Source of the DNA: Lachnospiraceae bacterium
Lineage (GTDB): Bacteria > Bacillota > Clostridia > Lachnospirales > Lachnospiraceae
Assembly (NCBI GenBank): GCA_900766915.1
Contig: CAAFXE010000255.1
Location: forward strand, 1-25,617
Length of the DNA stretch: 25,617 nucleotides
Reading direction: 5' to 3'
Shown here: piece by piece, positions 1 through 7,341 of the stretch
How positions within the stretch are numbered: the stretch's first letter is position 1
How the letters are laid out: every line of letters begins with the position of its first letter
Made by a program: the position numbers and the translations under genes
Notes under the pieces: model-generated
What the model was told of the DNA's origin: nothing
The model's input: the letters and a program-made list of their open reading frames with translations, nothing else
Databases searched by the model: none

Positions 1-411
1 GATGTTTATGGAAAACCGGTAGACAGTTGGAAATATGATTATCTTTCCATATCATTTATCAGATTATCGACAGGGAAAAAGTGGAATAGCAGTGATAAAC
101 TGATCAATATGCTTGATACATTATTTTCAAATAAAATGAATGCTGCAAGCAAGAAAAGAATACTGGAAAAGGAACATCAGATGCAGATGACGAGAAATCT
201 TGAAGGGGGAATCGAGACTATGTGTAATGTAAGCTTGGGAATCAGAGAACAGGCACTGGAAGAAGGAGAAAAAAGAAAACTCCGTGAATTGATACAAAAG
301 AAATTAGCAAAAGGGCAATCACCGGAAATGATTGCGGAGGCTCTGGAAGAGGATGTAGAAACGATTCAGAGCTTGATACAGGAGTGCAAAATTTCTCAAA
401 ATATTGTATGA
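1..411 (+). CDS. Rpn-family (PD-(D/E)XK nuclease/transposase-like) protein, C-terminal part
   Basis: The frame is open from the first base, so the gene starts upstream of the window and only its last 136 residues are visible. An internal ATG at 109 is probably not the start. The C-terminus has the charged helical layout common in clostridial Rpn/transposase_31-like proteins: an EKEHQMQMTRNLEGG stretch, then MCNVSLGIREQALEEGEKRKL, then a short helix-turn-helix-like tail with KGQSPEMIAEALEEDVETIQ. The PD-(D/E)XK catalytic part of the family would lie upstream and is not seen. Rpn proteins are known as recombination-promoting nucleases; activity here is unproven. The sirtuin gene starts 27 bases after the stop codon. 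The family assignment rests on the tail only and is fairly but not fully secure. Confidence 0.6.
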   Translation, partial: DVYGKPVDSWKYDYLSISFIRLSTGKKWNSSDKLINMLDTLFSNKMNAASKKRILEKEHQMQMTRNLEGGIETMCNVSLGIREQALEEGEKRKLRELIQKKLAKGQSPEMIAEALEEDVETIQSLIQECKISQNIV

Positions 412-438
412 TAATAAAAAAGTGAAGGAGCTGATACA

Positions 439-1161
439 ATGTTTCAGATCGAGCAGTTACAGAGGTTAATTGATGAGAGCAGCAGAATCGTATTTTTCGG
501 TGGTGCGGGGGTATCCACCGAAAGCGGGATTCCGGATTTTCGAAGCACGGACGGGCTGTATCATCAGAAATATGATTATCCCCCGGAAACCATTTTGAGT
601 CATACATTTTTTATGAAAAAGACAGAGGAGTTTTACCGCTTTTATAAAGATAAGATGCTCTGTCTGGATGCTAAGCCCAATGCAGCCCATAAAAAACTGG
701 CTGAGCTTGAGGCGGCAGGAAAACTGACAGCAGTGGTGACCCAGAACATTGACGGACTTCATCAGAAGGCAGGAAGTAAAAATGTGTTGGAGCTTCATGG
801 TTCTGTCCTTAGAAATTATTGTATGAAGTGCGGAAAATTCTATGATGCCGAGAGTATCCTTCATAGTGAAGGAATTCCAAGGTGTGAATGCGGCGGAATC
901 ATCAAGCCGGATGTGGTGCTTTATGAAGAAGGGCTGGATGATAAGACCATGAGTGAAGCTATTTATCACATTTCCAATGCGGATCTGCTCATCATCGGGG
1001 GAACCTCTCTGGTGGTATATCCGGCAGCGGGCATGGTGCGCCATTTCAGGGGAGATAAGCTGGTACTGTTAAATAAAAGTACAACATCGGCAGACGAGCA
1101 TGCAACGCTTTGTATCAGGGAAAGTATTGGACAGGTATTAGATCAGATTCAGGTCAGATAA
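439..1161 (+). CDS. NAD-dependent protein deacylase (sirtuin, Sir2/CobB class)
   Basis: This 240-residue cytoplasmic enzyme would remove acetyl or other acyl groups from protein lysines, using NAD and releasing nicotinamide and O-acyl-ADP-ribose. It has the full sirtuin signature: GAGVSTESGIPDFR at residues 22-35, TQNIDGLH at 101-108, the catalytic histidine in ELHGS (H120), and four zinc cysteines as CMKC (128, 131) and CEC (149, 151). GGTSLVVYPA near residue 190 is the NAD-binding segment. Length fits bacterial sirtuins. A GGAG ribosome site lies nine bases before the ATG. The galactose mutarotase gene starts 12 bases downstream, so the two are probably cotranscribed. The exact acyl preference cannot be read with confidence. 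Confidence 0.95.
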   Translation: MFQIEQLQRLIDESSRIVFFGGAGVSTESGIPDFRSTDGLYHQKYDYPPETILSHTFFMKKTEEFYRFYKDKMLCLDAKPNAAHKKLAELEAAGKLTAVVTQNIDGLHQKAGSKNVLELHGSVLRNYCMKCGKFYDAESILHSEGIPRCECGGIIKPDVVLYEEGLDDKTMSEAIYHISNADLLIIGGTSLVVYPAAGMVRHFRGDKLVLLNKSTTSADEHATLCIRESIGQVLDQIQVR

Positions 1162-1173
1162 AGGAGAGGGAAT

Positions 1174-2220
1174 ATGGCAGTAGTAAAAAAAGAATTTGGA
1201 AAAAATTCCAGGAGGGAACAGGTTTATCTCTATGAGATTACCAATGAGGTAGGAATGAAGGCCATCGTCACAGATTTTGGAGCGACCTTACATTCCTTAT
1301 ATGTGCCGGACAGAGACGGAAAGCTTCGGGATGTAGTCTGGGGCTATGAAATCGTGGAGGGTTATGAAATTGACAACGGCCCATATTTTGGAGCTACCGT
1401 AGGACGGATCGCCAACCGTGTAGGTGGTGCTGTGGTAACAGTGAATGGCGTGGATTATCCAATGGAGGTCAATGAGCGGACTAATTGTCTGCACAGCGGA
1501 CCAAACGGCTGGCATCTTCGTATCTGGAATGCGGAAATATTGGAGAATGGGGTGAAATTTTCTCTTTTAAGTCCCGACGGGGATCAGGGGCTTCCGGGGA
1601 ATTTTGATGTCAGTGTCACTTATACCGTGACGGATGACAATGGACTAAAAATCTCCTATGACGGAGTTTCCGATCAGGATACCTATGTATCTTTGACGAA
1701 CCACAGCTACTTTAACTTGAACGGAGAAAATTCCGACAGTATCTTAGAACACGAGCTTTGGCTGGATGCAGATGGATTTACGAGAGTGAATGAAGAAATG
1801 ATCTCTACCGGGGAAATCATGGATGTAACCGGTACTGCCATGGACTTTAGAACAGCTAAGAAACTGGGACGGGATATCGGCAAAGAGGAGGAAGCCTTAA
1901 AAATCGGTGGTGGCTATGACCATAATTGGGTGATTAATGCCCATGAGGCAGATCAGGCAATCGCAAAAGTAACCTCCGAAGAATCCGGTATTGTCATGGA
2001 AGTATTTACAGATTATCCGGGTATCCAGATCTACACAGGTAATTTCCTGGGAGATAAGACTGGTGGAAAACGCGGCAGAACTTATCCGGACAGAAGTGCG
2101 GTAGCATTTGAAACCCAGCAGTTCCCGGATGCCATGCATCATGACAACTTCCCGAGTGCCCTGGTAAAGGCAGGGGAGAAGTTCCACACAGAAACAGAAT
2201 ACCGTTTCAGCGTGAAATAA
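1174..2220 (+). CDS. galM: galactose mutarotase (aldose 1-epimerase)
   Basis: This 348-residue cytoplasmic enzyme interconverts the alpha and beta anomers of galactose or glucose and normally feeds the Leloir pathway. Family landmarks are in order: FGATVGRIANRVGG near residue 72, CLHSGPNGWH with His107, LTNHSYFNLNG with His177, and the catalytic base Glu313 in AFETQQFPDA near the C-terminus. Length matches GalM. The start is supported by an AGGAGAGGG ribosome site just upstream of the ATG. It follows the sirtuin gene by 12 bases, and no other galactose genes are present in the window. A strong hairpin shared with the convergent asnA gene follows the stop codon. Confidence 0.93.
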   Translation: MAVVKKEFGKNSRREQVYLYEITNEVGMKAIVTDFGATLHSLYVPDRDGKLRDVVWGYEIVEGYEIDNGPYFGATVGRIANRVGGAVVTVNGVDYPMEVNERTNCLHSGPNGWHLRIWNAEILENGVKFSLLSPDGDQGLPGNFDVSVTYTVTDDNGLKISYDGVSDQDTYVSLTNHSYFNLNGENSDSILEHELWLDADGFTRVNEEMISTGEIMDVTGTAMDFRTAKKLGRDIGKEEEALKIGGGYDHNWVINAHEADQAIAKVTSEESGIVMEVFTDYPGIQIYTGNFLGDKTGGKRGRTYPDRSAVAFETQQFPDAMHHDNFPSALVKAGEKFHTETEYRFSVK

Positions 2221-2226
2221 GTAATG

Positions 2227-2257
2227 AAAAAATGGGGATTCCTTCGGAATCCCCATT
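2227..2257 (-). terminator. hairpin terminator between convergent galM and asnA
   Basis: A perfect 12-bp stem (AATGGGGATTCC at 2231-2242 and GGAATCCCCATT at 2246-2257, loop TTC) lies between the two stop codons. Read on the minus strand it is followed by a run of six T, so it is a good intrinsic terminator for asnA. On the plus strand the T-run is poor, so it is a weaker stop for galM. Confidence 0.8.
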
Positions 2258-2264
2258 CGTCATC

Positions 2265-3284
2265 TTACAATAATTTAATACCGCAGTATTCTGCTTCTTC
2301 TCTCATATCCTCAGGCCAGATGGAACACTGTACCTCTCCGATATGTGCTTTTCTTAAATAGAACATACAGAGGCGGGACTGTCCGATACCGCCGCCGATG
2401 GTGTAGGGCAGTTCTTCGTTGATCACGGATTTTTGGAACGGCAATTCGGCACGTTCCGGACATCCGCAGATATCCAGCTGGCGAAGCAGTGCGTCTTTGT
2501 CAACACGGATTCCCATGGAGGAAAGCTCCAAAGCACGATTTAAAACCGGATACCATACGATGATGTCACCATTTAAGCTCCAGTCATCATAGTCCGGTGC
2601 ACGACCGTCGTGTGGCTCTCCATTGGAAAGCTTATCGCCGATACCCATGATAAATACGGCACCTTTTAACATGGCAATCTTATCTTCACGTTCTTTGCTG
2701 GTGTATCCCGGATACATTTCTGCCAGCTCTTCCGCTGTAATGAAGTAAATATCCTTTGGAAGGATCTCTTCGATGTAATCGTAGCGGATCGCCATGTATT
2801 TTTCTGTCTTTTTAATGGCTTTGTAGACCTTGCGGACAACTTCTTTTAAGGTATCTACATTGCGCTGTTCCTTTAAAATGATTTTTTCCCAGTCCCACTG
2901 ATCCACGAAGATCGAGTGAATGTTGTCTGCCTCTTCATCTCTTCGGATAGCATTCATATCCGTATAGAGACCTTCTCCCGGATGAAAGCCGTATTTCTTT
3001 AATGCGTAGCGCTTCCATTTGGCAAGGGAATGTACGATTTCCGCGGTCTGACCGTCCTGTTCCTTGATGTCGAAGGTTACCGGGCGTTCCACACCGTTTA
3101 AGTTATCGTTTAGTCCGGATTCCGGAGTAACAAACAGTGGTGCGGATACACGCAACAGTGTCAGCTGTTCAGCCAGTGCCTGCTGAAAAAAGTCTTTGAT
3201 GGTTTTAATTGCTTCCTGGGTTTCGTAGAGATTTAACTCTGAACGATAATTGACAGGAATCAATAAATTTTTACAATTTTCCAT
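2265..3284 (-). CDS. asnA: aspartate-ammonia ligase (ammonia-dependent asparagine synthetase)
   Basis: This cytoplasmic enzyme makes asparagine from aspartate, ammonia and ATP. The 339-residue protein has the AsnA pattern throughout: TQEAIKTIKDFFQQALAEQL near the N-terminus, RVSAPLFV, NDNLNGVERPV, the WDWEK segment, and the C-terminal GGGIGQSRLCMFYLRK. It is related to class II aminoacyl-tRNA synthetase folds. The upstream ATG at 3299 would give five extra residues but has no ribosome site. An AGGAGG at 3288-3293 sits directly before the ATG at 3284, which is therefore preferred, although its spacing of three bases is short. The gene stands alone with a long leader of about 235 bases that carries several hairpins and a copy of the dispersed repeat. 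Confidence 0.95.
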   Translation of the reverse strand: MENCKNLLIPVNYRSELNLYETQEAIKTIKDFFQQALAEQLTLLRVSAPLFVTPESGLNDNLNGVERPVTFDIKEQDGQTAEIVHSLAKWKRYALKKYGFHPGEGLYTDMNAIRRDEEADNIHSIFVDQWDWEKIILKEQRNVDTLKEVVRKVYKAIKKTEKYMAIRYDYIEEILPKDIYFITAEELAEMYPGYTSKEREDKIAMLKGAVFIMGIGDKLSNGEPHDGRAPDYDDWSLNGDIIVWYPVLNRALELSSMGIRVDKDALLRQLDICGCPERAELPFQKSVINEELPYTIGGGIGQSRLCMFYLRKAHIGEVQCSIWPEDMREEAEYCGIKLL

Positions 3285-3372
3285 AATCCTCCTGTTCATC
3301 TGTGTTATGATGTCAGATGCATCATGACAGATCTGTTGCAGCTGCTTTTGGAATTGAGAAACAGCTACAAAT

Positions 3373-3505
3373 TTCGTATCTGTTCAGTACCTTCCAGATA
3401 CGAAGCAAAAATCCATGCAGAATTTGCTTCACAAATGGATTTTTGCTTGCTAAACTCGGGATTTTCTATCGAAAACCCTCGCGGAATAGTGGCCTATGAA
3501 CAGTT
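3373..3505 (-). repeat. dispersed nested-palindrome element, copy A (long form, asnA leader)
   Basis: Read on the minus strand, this copy begins AACTGTTCA (3505-3497) and ends with a perfect 10-bp stem, TTCGTATCTG and CAGATACGAA, around a 12-base loop. Between these ends it carries an extra segment with two more hairpins. One has perfect 12-bp arms, GCAAAAATCCAT (3405-3416) and ATGGATTTTTGC (3435-3446). The other is a smaller GGGTTTTC/GAAAATCCC hairpin near 3458-3483. Other copies in the window are about 45 bp and lack the middle. The copy is in sense orientation with asnA. Short open frames across this region are not credible genes. Confidence 0.75.
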
Positions 3506-3525
3506 ATAATTATTCTCACTTTGTA

Positions 3526-3553
3526 ATTATAACACCATCAGTGGAAATAACAA
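3526..3553 (-). promoter_or_regulatory. candidate asnA promoter with overlapping inverted repeat
   Basis: On the minus strand TTGTTA (3553-3548), a 16-base spacer and TATAAT (3531-3526) form a sigma-A type promoter pointing to asnA. The -10 box lies within an inverted repeat, GTTATAATTA and TAATTATAAC (3503-3512 and 3524-3533), which spans the predicted start site and could be an operator. The promoter is back to back with the cold-shock gene promoter. Confidence 0.45.
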
Positions 3554-3585
3554 GAAAAATCTTAGAAAAATGTGGTCATTATTGT

Positions 3586-3614
3586 TTGACCGCCATATCA
3601 AACTGTGTTACACT
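3586..3614 (+). promoter_or_regulatory. cold-shock gene promoter
   Basis: TTGACC, a 17-base spacer and TACACT (3609-3614) make a good sigma-A promoter about 60 bases upstream of the cold-shock gene start. A perfect 9-bp inverted repeat flanks it: ACCGCCATA at 3589-3597 overlaps the -35 box, and TATGGCGGT lies at 3624-3632 just past the start site. Confidence 0.7.
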
Positions 3615-3675
3615 GAGTTCATGTATGGCGGTTGGAGAGGACCGGTACATAGAACTTTTTTAGGAGGGTACCATA

Positions 3676-3876
3676 ATGAATAAGGGTACAGTAAAATGGT
3701 TTAATAACCAGAAGGGATACGGCTTCATTTCTGACGAAGAAGGAAATGATGTATTCGTGCACTACACAGGATTAAACATGGATGGCTTTAAGACATTGGA
3801 AGAGGGCCAGGCAGTTGAATTTGAAGTTGTAAACGGAGCCAAAGGTCCACAGGCTACAAATGTAACAAAGCTTTAA
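3676..3876 (+). CDS. cold-shock protein, CspA family
   Basis: This 66-residue single cold-shock domain is an OB-fold that binds single-stranded RNA or DNA and prevents or melts RNA structure. Both RNA-binding motifs are intact: RNP1 as KGYGFI (residues 13-18) and RNP2 as DVFVHY (25-30), with the aromatic KWFN at 7-10. Length is typical of the family. An AGGAGGG ribosome site lies seven bases before the ATG. The gene is monocistronic, with its own promoter, a leader of about 55 bases and a hairpin terminator. Which csp paralogue it is cannot be stated. Confidence 0.95.
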   Translation: MNKGTVKWFNNQKGYGFISDEEGNDVFVHYTGLNMDGFKTLEEGQAVEFEVVNGAKGPQATNVTKL

Positions 3877-3896
3877 TTTTTGTTATAGATGTAAAG

Positions 3897-3922
3897 ATGC
3901 CACACCGGGAAGGGTGTGGCAT
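3897..3922. terminator. bidirectional hairpin terminator after the cold-shock gene
   Basis: A perfect 10-bp stem, ATGCCACACC and GGTGTGGCAT, lies between the cold-shock gene and the convergent lipoprotein gene. T-rich tracts on both sides are modest, so it may serve both genes. Confidence 0.7.
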
Positions 3923-4249
3923 TTATTCACTGATTTGATAAATAATATATCCGAGAGAATCGTCATAGCGGTAAGAAAGAGTATAGGAACTTCCTATAAC
4001 AGCATCATAGAGAATATCCTGTACCTGTTGGCCTTCAAAATAAAAGGCAGTTTCCACACCGTCAAAGGAAAAGACGGCGGTACGTTTGTCTTCCAGGCCT
4101 TCAAAAATACCGACGACATTTTCAGCACCGGTTTTTTCGGTTTCCTGAATACGATCTTCGGATACTTTCGGTGAGGCACTGTCAGAAGCACCACAGCCGA
4201 TGCATAGGAATATAGTAAGAAATACAAATATCAAATTGATACGTTTCAT
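3923..4249 (-). CDS. small putative lipoprotein of unknown function
   Basis: The product is 108 residues long. It has a lysine/arginine start, a hydrophobic stretch and a lipobox-like CIGC with the acceptor cysteine at residue 19 (the -3 position is Cys rather than the usual Leu). It is therefore probably a membrane-anchored lipoprotein facing outwards. The mature part is short and acidic, starting with a Ser/Glu-rich linker, and ends in a beta-rich segment (FSFDGVETAFYF, YTLSYRYDDSLGYIIYQI). No family is recognised. A GGAGG site six bases before the ATG supports the start. It is divergent from ktrB and separated from it by an AT-rich region of about 120 bases. Confidence 0.75.
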   Translation of the reverse strand: MKRINLIFVFLTIFLCIGCGASDSASPKVSEDRIQETEKTGAENVVGIFEGLEDKRTAVFSFDGVETAFYFEGQQVQDILYDAVIGSSYTLSYRYDDSLGYIIYQISE

Positions 4250-4286
4250 TGAAATCCTCCATAGGGTGTAGCGTAAAACGTCTTCA

Positions 4287-4316
4287 TTTACTATATTTTA
4301 TAAAAAATACAGTAAA
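4287..4316. promoter_or_regulatory. AT-rich inverted repeat upstream of ktrB
   Basis: TTTACT and AGTAAA form the outer arms, and TATTTT and AAAATA the inner arms, of a near-perfect palindrome between the divergent lipoprotein and ktrB genes. It may be an operator or part of the promoter region. No c-di-AMP riboswitch pattern was recognised here. Confidence 0.3.
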
Positions 4317-4368
4317 AGAACAAGATAAAAAAATTTAAGATTTTATGAATTTAATGGAGAAACTGGTG

Positions 4369-5715
4369 ATGAAAAAGAGAAAAAATATATTGAGAATGTC
4401 CCACATACAGATCATCGCGCTGGGATTTCTTCTGATCATCATGGCAGGAACAGCCCTTTTAATGCTTCCCATATCCACGAGAAGCGGACAGGGAGCTACA
4501 TTTCAGGATGCGTTGTTTACAGCAACGTCCGCTTCCTGCGTGACAGGATTGGTAGTCCAGGATACAGCCAGCTACTGGTCGGGATTTGGACAGGCAGTCA
4601 TTTTAGTGATGATCCAGATTGGTGGATTAGGTTTTATGACCATTGCAACACTGTTTTTTTTGCTTCTACGCAGAAGAGTCCATTTAAGAGAACGGGAGCT
4701 TTTGACGGAGAGTATCAGCGTAAATCAGGTTGGAGGAATCATGCGTCTGGCAAAAAGGATCCTCATCTGTACATTCCTGATGGAAGGAATCGGTGCACTG
4801 CTTTTGATGATCCGTTTCGTGCCGTCCTATGGACTAAAAGGTATCTGGATGTCAGTCTTTCATTCGGTTTCAGCCTTCTGTAACGGTGGCTTTGACCTGA
4901 TGGGGCAGGAGACGGGAGCTTATTCTTCCCTGACGGCATTTTCAGATGACTGGCTGGTCAGCCTGGTCATTATGGCACTGATCGTTATCGGCGGTGTGGG
5001 ATTTGTCGTATGGGATGATGTACTGAACTATCGGCTGCAGTTTAAAAGATACCGTCTGCACAGTAAGATGGTCCTGTTTATGACTACAGTGCTGATCTTC
5101 GGCGGTGCGCTTGTTTTTCTGATCGTGGAGCGAAATACCACAGGAGCCGGACTTTCCATGGGAGATCAGATTCTGGCGGCGCTGTTTGATTCTATCACGG
5201 CAAGAACAGCAGGTTTTAATACGGTAGATACGGCATCACTTTCGGATACCGGCAAACTGGTGACCATTGCCCTGATGTTTATCGGGGGAAGTCCGGGATC
5301 TACCGCAGGTGGTGTGAAGACTACCACCCTGATGGTTCTTTTGTTATTTTCTTTCTCTTATATGAGGAAGAATAAGGGTACATCTGTTTTTGGAAGGAGC
5401 CTGGAGGAAGATACGCTTAGAAAAGCCAGTGCAGTATTTTTTACAAATCTGATGCTGGTTTTGGGGGTTACGATCCTTATCAGCAGTATTCAGTCACTTC
5501 CTATGCTGGATCTTTTGTTTGAAACCTTTTCAGCCATTGGTACCGTAGGAATGTCTACAGGACTTACAAGAGATTTAAATGAAGTGTCCAGGATGCTGAT
5601 CATTTTTCTGATGTACTGCGGACGTGTGGGAAGTCTTTCCTTTGCAACTGCCCTGGCAGGTCAGAAAAAAACAGTTCCGGTAAGAGACGCTGTAGAGAAA
5701 ATTACGATTGGATAG
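4369..5715 (+). CDS. ktrB: potassium uptake channel subunit KtrB/TrkH
   Basis: This integral membrane protein of about 448 residues moves potassium (often with sodium) into the cell under control of the KtrA ring. The four pore-loop segments of the Trk/Ktr family are visible: TSASCVTGL, SAFCNGGFD, TARTAGFNT and SAIGTVGMSTG, each with the selectivity-filter glycine. Hydrophobic helices flank each. An ATG 24 bases upstream (4345) gives eight more residues but has no ribosome site, whereas GGAG lies nine bases before the ATG at 4369, so I prefer the shorter form. ktrA follows after 14 bases, which is the usual operon arrangement. Confidence 0.93.
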   Translation: MKKRKNILRMSHIQIIALGFLLIIMAGTALLMLPISTRSGQGATFQDALFTATSASCVTGLVVQDTASYWSGFGQAVILVMIQIGGLGFMTIATLFFLLLRRRVHLRERELLTESISVNQVGGIMRLAKRILICTFLMEGIGALLLMIRFVPSYGLKGIWMSVFHSVSAFCNGGFDLMGQETGAYSSLTAFSDDWLVSLVIMALIVIGGVGFVVWDDVLNYRLQFKRYRLHSKMVLFMTTVLIFGGALVFLIVERNTTGAGLSMGDQILAALFDSITARTAGFNTVDTASLSDTGKLVTIALMFIGGSPGSTAGGVKTTTLMVLLLFSFSYMRKNKGTSVFGRSLEEDTLRKASAVFFTNLMLVLGVTILISSIQSLPMLDLLFETFSAIGTVGMSTGLTRDLNEVSRMLIIFLMYCGRVGSLSFATALAGQKKTVPVRDAVEKITIG

Positions 5716-5729
5716 GAGTTTAATAAATT

Positions 5730-6371
5730 ATGAAATCATTTTTAATTATTGGAATGGGTAAGTTCGGTCATCATATGTGCCATAATCTGGCAGCTCTTGG
5801 AAACAATCTGATGGTAGTGGATGACCATGAAGAAAAAGTGGAGGATGTGATCGACATTGTCACCAGTGCGAAGGTGGGAGACTGTACAAAGATTGAGGTG
5901 CTTCATTCTTTTGGTGTCGGTAACTTTGATGCATGTATCGTATGCATTGGAGATAATTTCCAGAGCAGCCTGGAGATTACCTATAATCTGTCAGAGCTTG
6001 GGGCAAAAAATATCATCAGCCTGGCAAGTACCGACATTCATGCCAAGTTCCTGTTGAGAAACGGTGCAAACAGAGTCATTTATCCGGAAAGAGATATGGC
6101 GGGACGCCTCGCATTTTCTATCAGCAGCGACAGTGTGTTTGACTATATTAAACTGAGCAATGATTTCTCTATTATGGAAGTAAGTGCGCAAAAATCCTGG
6201 ATTGGGAAGAATGTGATCGAGGCGGATATTCGTGCCAAATACCATCTGAACGTCCTGGCAGTTAAGGATTGCAATGGTACTGTCAGCATGCCCGGTGTGG
6301 AGTATAAGTTTAATTCCAGTGACCATGTGATCATTATGGGAAGACAGAAGGATCTGGATAAGCTGGTGTAG
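5730..6371 (+). CDS. ktrA: potassium uptake regulatory subunit KtrA/TrkA
   Basis: This 213-residue cytosolic protein would assemble as an octameric ring under KtrB and gate it in response to nucleotides. It has an N-terminal RCK Rossmann domain with GMGKFG (residues 8-13) and the acidic VVDDHEEK at the end of the second strand. A C-terminal RCK_C domain runs from about residue 140 to the end (FSIMEVSAQKSWIGK to GRQKDLDKL). In other Firmicutes the N-domain binds ATP/ADP and the C-domain binds c-di-AMP; that is family knowledge, not shown here. AGGAG lies 11 bases upstream. The next gene begins four bases after the stop codon. Confidence 0.93.
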   Translation: MKSFLIIGMGKFGHHMCHNLAALGNNLMVVDDHEEKVEDVIDIVTSAKVGDCTKIEVLHSFGVGNFDACIVCIGDNFQSSLEITYNLSELGAKNIISLASTDIHAKFLLRNGANRVIYPERDMAGRLAFSISSDSVFDYIKLSNDFSIMEVSAQKSWIGKNVIEADIRAKYHLNVLAVKDCNGTVSMPGVEYKFNSSDHVIIMGRQKDLDKLV

Positions 6372-6375
6372 TCTG

Positions 6376-7233
6376 ATGCCGGGAGAATGTCATGCCCATG
6401 TGATCATGGATGGAAAAAATTACAAAGAGGCTGTGGCACTTCATAAAGATGGTGTGAAAGATCAGGTGATCCATGAATGCTTTCAAAGCTACAGGGAGGC
6501 AGGAATTACTTTTATCCGTGACGGTGGGGACCGCTACGGAGTGTCAAAAAGAGCTAAAGAGCTGGCTTACTTGTATGAAATTGATTATCGGACACCGATA
6601 TTTGCCATTCATAAAAAGGGCCATTACGGAGGAATCGTCGGGAAATCCTTTGAAACGACGGAAGAATACCGGATGCTGGTTCATGAAGTAAAGGAATCCG
6701 GTGGTGATTTTATTAAGATCATGGTCAGCGGTCTTGTTGATTTTTCTACTTATGGTATGCTGACAGAGGAAGGACTGGAGCCTTCTTTGATAGAAGAGAT
6801 GGTTTGTCTGGCCCATGAGGAGGGCATGGCAGTGATGGCGCACTGTAACGGTGCCCGGACCATGGAAGCGGCTGCAAAGGCAGGGGTTGACAGCATCGAG
6901 CATGGGGCTTATGCTGATCTTCAGGCATTGAGGGTCATGGTCACGAATCAGGTCATCTGGACTCCTACAGTTTCCCCCATCGGAAATTTAAAGGGCGGTG
7001 GACGGTTCGAGGATTCAGTGACGGAAAAGATTACAGCGTGTCATTTGGACAGGATCAGGACCTTTGCAGAGCTTGGGGGCAGGGTTGCCCCTGGCAGTGA
7101 TGCAGGTGCCTGGAGAGTACCTCATGTGCAGGGATTGCATACAGAACTGGCTTTTTTGAAAAATGTTGTTGAGGAATCTCATTTAGAAGAGACACAAATA
7201 CGCATCCGGGAAAAATTTAAGGTGCGGGGCTAA
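6376..7233 (+). CDS. metal-dependent amidohydrolase family protein (short form)
   Basis: This is a 285-residue TIM-barrel hydrolase of the amidohydrolase superfamily, close to the imidazolonepropionase/prolidase-like group. Metal-site residues are all present: HAH (His6, His8), Lys114 in FIKIMVSG as the likely carboxylated lysine, His156 in MAHCNGA, His176 in SIEHGA and Asp242 in GSDAG. It lacks the small beta-sandwich domain that most superfamily members carry at both ends, so the barrel starts at residue 1. The start codon is four bases after ktrA and has only a weak ribosome site, suggesting translational coupling. The substrate is unknown, and the link with potassium uptake is not explained. 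Confidence 0.8.
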   Translation: MPGECHAHVIMDGKNYKEAVALHKDGVKDQVIHECFQSYREAGITFIRDGGDRYGVSKRAKELAYLYEIDYRTPIFAIHKKGHYGGIVGKSFETTEEYRMLVHEVKESGGDFIKIMVSGLVDFSTYGMLTEEGLEPSLIEEMVCLAHEEGMAVMAHCNGARTMEAAAKAGVDSIEHGAYADLQALRVMVTNQVIWTPTVSPIGNLKGGGRFEDSVTEKITACHLDRIRTFAELGGRVAPGSDAGAWRVPHVQGLHTELAFLKNVVEESHLEETQIRIREKFKVRG

Positions 7234-7341
7234 TCCATGTTCTGCAGTGTGCCTGTCGTTTTACGGAAAAGATCTCAGAGGCAGGAGATGGTGTGGGAAC
7301 TTTCAAAAGACAGGAAATGACGAAAAAGGAAATTACAATCG

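Noticed and set aside
3317..3509. Two short plus-strand frames between asnA and the cold-shock gene
   Set aside because: Both cross the inverted repeats of copy A, lack ribosome sites and resemble no protein.
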